This document shows, in pieces, positions 6,113-7,137 of a DNA stretch of 7,137 nt (its first letter is position 1; the number at the start of each line of letters is the position of its first letter). The position numbers and the translations under genes were made by a program. This DNA is from Clostridia bacterium (GTDB lineage Bacteria > Bacillota_A > Clostridia > Oscillospirales > QAKW01): contig JAFQKO010000150.1 of NCBI GenBank assembly GCA_017396865.1, forward strand, positions 1 to 7,137, written 5' to 3'. The notes under the pieces are model-generated. The model did no database searches. It had not been told where the DNA came from and worked only from the letters and a program-made list of their open reading frames with translations.

Positions 6113-6645
6113 TGGAAGAAACCAAGAACAACGTAGCGCCGGAAGAAACCGCAGCGCCGGCGGCCGAACCCCAAAAAGAAGAAGCGGCCCCCAAGAAGAA
6201 AAAGAAGAAAAATGAATGGGAAGAAAAATTCAACGCAGAGCACGATCAGTATTTGCGGCTCTATGCTGAGTTTGATAACTTCCGTAAGCGTACCGCGCGG
6301 GAGCGTGATCGCCTGGTGGGCGATGGCGTGACGAAGGCGGTCAACGCAATTCTGCCCGCGATTGATAACCTTGAGCGAGCAATCGCAGCGGCAGGCGAAG
6401 GCGAGGGCAGCCTTAAGAGCGGCGTGGAGATGACGATGCGCCAGCTTTTGGATAGCCTGAAGAATATCGGGGTAACCCCGATGGGCGAGAAGGGCGAGAT
6501 CTTCGATCCCAATCGCCATGAAGCAATGATGCATATAGATGACCCTGAATATAAGGAAGGCGAAATTGTTGAGGTCTTCCAAAGAGGTTATATCTATAAA
6601 GACGAAACCGTGATCCGACACGCGTGTGTCAAAACAGCCAATTGA
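6112..6645 (+). CDS. grpE: Nucleotide exchange factor GrpE
   Basis: This complete 177-residue cytoplasmic co-chaperone releases ADP from DnaK and resets its folding cycle. The first 34 residues are Ala/Pro/Glu/Lys-rich and look disordered, with six consecutive Lys (28-33). The long coiled-coil helix follows, with [18 protein letters not shown], then [10 protein letters not shown], the helical-bundle region, and the C-terminal beta-wing [15 protein letters not shown] and VVxVFQRGY-type sequence ending [11 protein letters not shown]. The ATG overlaps the hrcA stop by one base; AGGGAGGG (6097-6104) upstream is a good ribosome binding site. Nineteen bases separate its TGA stop from the dnaK ATG. 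Reading frame and motifs are intact, in contrast with dnaK next door. Confidence 0.97.
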   Translation: MEETKNNVAPEETAAPAAEPQKEEAAPKKKKKKNEWEEKFNAEHDQYLRLYAEFDNFRKRTARERDRLVGDGVTKAVNAILPAIDNLERAIAAAGEGEGSLKSGVEMTMRQLLDSLKNIGVTPMGEKGEIFDPNRHEAMMHIDDPEYKEGEIVEVFQRGYIYKDETVIRHACVKTAN

Positions 6646-6664
6646 GTTAAGGAGGAAAATAACC

Positions 6665-7027
6665 ATGGGAAAGATTATCGGTATTGACTTAGGTACAACA
6701 AATAGCTGCGTAGCAGTAATCGAAGGTGGCGAGGCCACCGTTATCGCAAACAGCGAAGGTGCCCGCACCACGCCGTCTGTCGTTGCATTCAGCAAGAGCG
6801 GCGAGCGGATGGTTGGCCAGGTTGCAAAGCGTCAGGCAATCACCAACCCCGACCGCACCATCTCATCCATTAAGCGCGATATGGGCTCTGCCCGCCGCGT
6901 TTCCATCGACGGTAAGGATTATTCCCCTGAGGAGATTTCTGCGTTTATTTTGATGAAGCTGAAGGCCGATGCAGAGGCATTCTTGGGCGAGCCCGTAACC
7001 GAGGCCGTTATCACCGGTCCTGCCTAG
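6665..7027 (+). CDS. dnaK: DnaK (Hsp70), N-terminal part ended by an in-frame TAG
   Basis: This is the start of the ATP-dependent chaperone DnaK, partner of GrpE and DnaJ. The first 117 codons are textbook: [18 protein letters not shown] with the phosphate-1 loop (residues 6-12), [42 protein letters not shown], and [15 protein letters not shown]. The ATG is chosen because AAGGAGG (6649-6655) lies 9 nt upstream; a GTG at 6626 would extend back into grpE. Codon 121 (7025-7027) is TAG where relatives have the Tyr of VPAYF, and codon 118 is Gly (GGT) where they have Val. Homology continues in the same frame afterwards. As read, the product would be a 120-residue fragment of the ATPase domain, without the catalytic core or the substrate-binding domain, and not functional. 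Sequencing error, true pseudogene and stop-codon read-through are all open. Confidence 0.85.
   Translation: MGKIIGIDLGTTNSCVAVIEGGEATVIANSEGARTTPSVVAFSKSGERMVGQVAKRQAITNPDRTISSIKRDMGSARRVSIDGKDYSPEEISAFILMKLKADAEAFLGEPVTEAVITGPA

Positions 7028-7137
<110 letters not shown>

Noticed and set aside
6626..6664. An upstream GTG start for dnaK, adding 13 residues
   Set aside because: It overlaps grpE, while the ATG at 6665 has AAGGAGG 9 nt upstream and begins exactly at the conserved [12 protein letters not shown].
6109..6795. A 228-codon minus-strand open frame opposite grpE and dnaK
   Set aside because: It is a shadow of two conserved genes, with low-complexity Phe/Leu runs produced by the antisense of the Lys-rich grpE start.
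7025..7027. Pyrrolysine or other dedicated recoding at the dnaK TAG
   Set aside because: The expected residue is Tyr in a chaperone, not a methylamine-type enzyme. No stem-loop was recognised just downstream, and neighbouring substitutions suggest error or decay.

Overview
The window looks like a chromosomal segment of a Gram-positive anaerobe of the Bacillota, most likely class Clostridia. The reasons are the heat-shock order hrcA-grpE-dnaK behind a perfect CIRCE operator, consensus sigma-A promoters with strong AGGAGG ribosome binding sites, a clostridial-type MnmA (TPNPCILCN), a DegV-family protein, and a DnaK whose conserved Tyr codon is number 121 rather than about 145 as in E. coli, which fits the shorter nucleotide-binding domain of Gram-positive DnaK. 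Genus and species cannot be told from the sequence. There is no insertion sequence, CRISPR array, tRNA or rRNA, and the region reads as core genome.

Layout: (1) Positions 5-868, minus strand, carry a class II fructose-bisphosphate aldolase (fba), transcribed away from (2) a two-gene operon, degV-mnmA, at 1012-2909. The two promoters stand back to back, with -35 boxes 8 bp apart. (3) A separate promoter drives a 526-residue membrane protein at 2997-4577. I assign it to the DUF3810 family, with the zinc-protease HExxH motif replaced by RAIAK. (4) Two hairpins at 4582-4659 separate it from a convergent small gene on the minus strand (4671-4895) for a YdbC/PC4-like single-stranded nucleic acid binding protein. 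(5) A divergent control region (4896-5080) holds the ydbC promoter, a 9-bp direct repeat with an 11-bp period, the hrcA promoter and CIRCE. (6) The heat-shock operon hrcA-grpE-dnaK runs to the window's end.

How the genes work together: HrcA represses its own operon through CIRCE. GrpE is the nucleotide exchange factor of DnaK, so 5000-7137 is one stress-response unit. The other genes are housekeeping: glycolysis (fba), probable fatty-acid handling (degV) and tRNA wobble thiolation (mnmA).

The two most notable things are an in-frame TAG at dnaK codon 121, where a conserved Tyr of the VPAYF motif should be, with homology continuing in the same frame to the window's end, and the loss of the metal-binding motif in the DUF3810-type protein. 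The dnaK stop may be a sequencing or assembly error, because other unusual residues cluster around it. I see no convincing wholly new system here.
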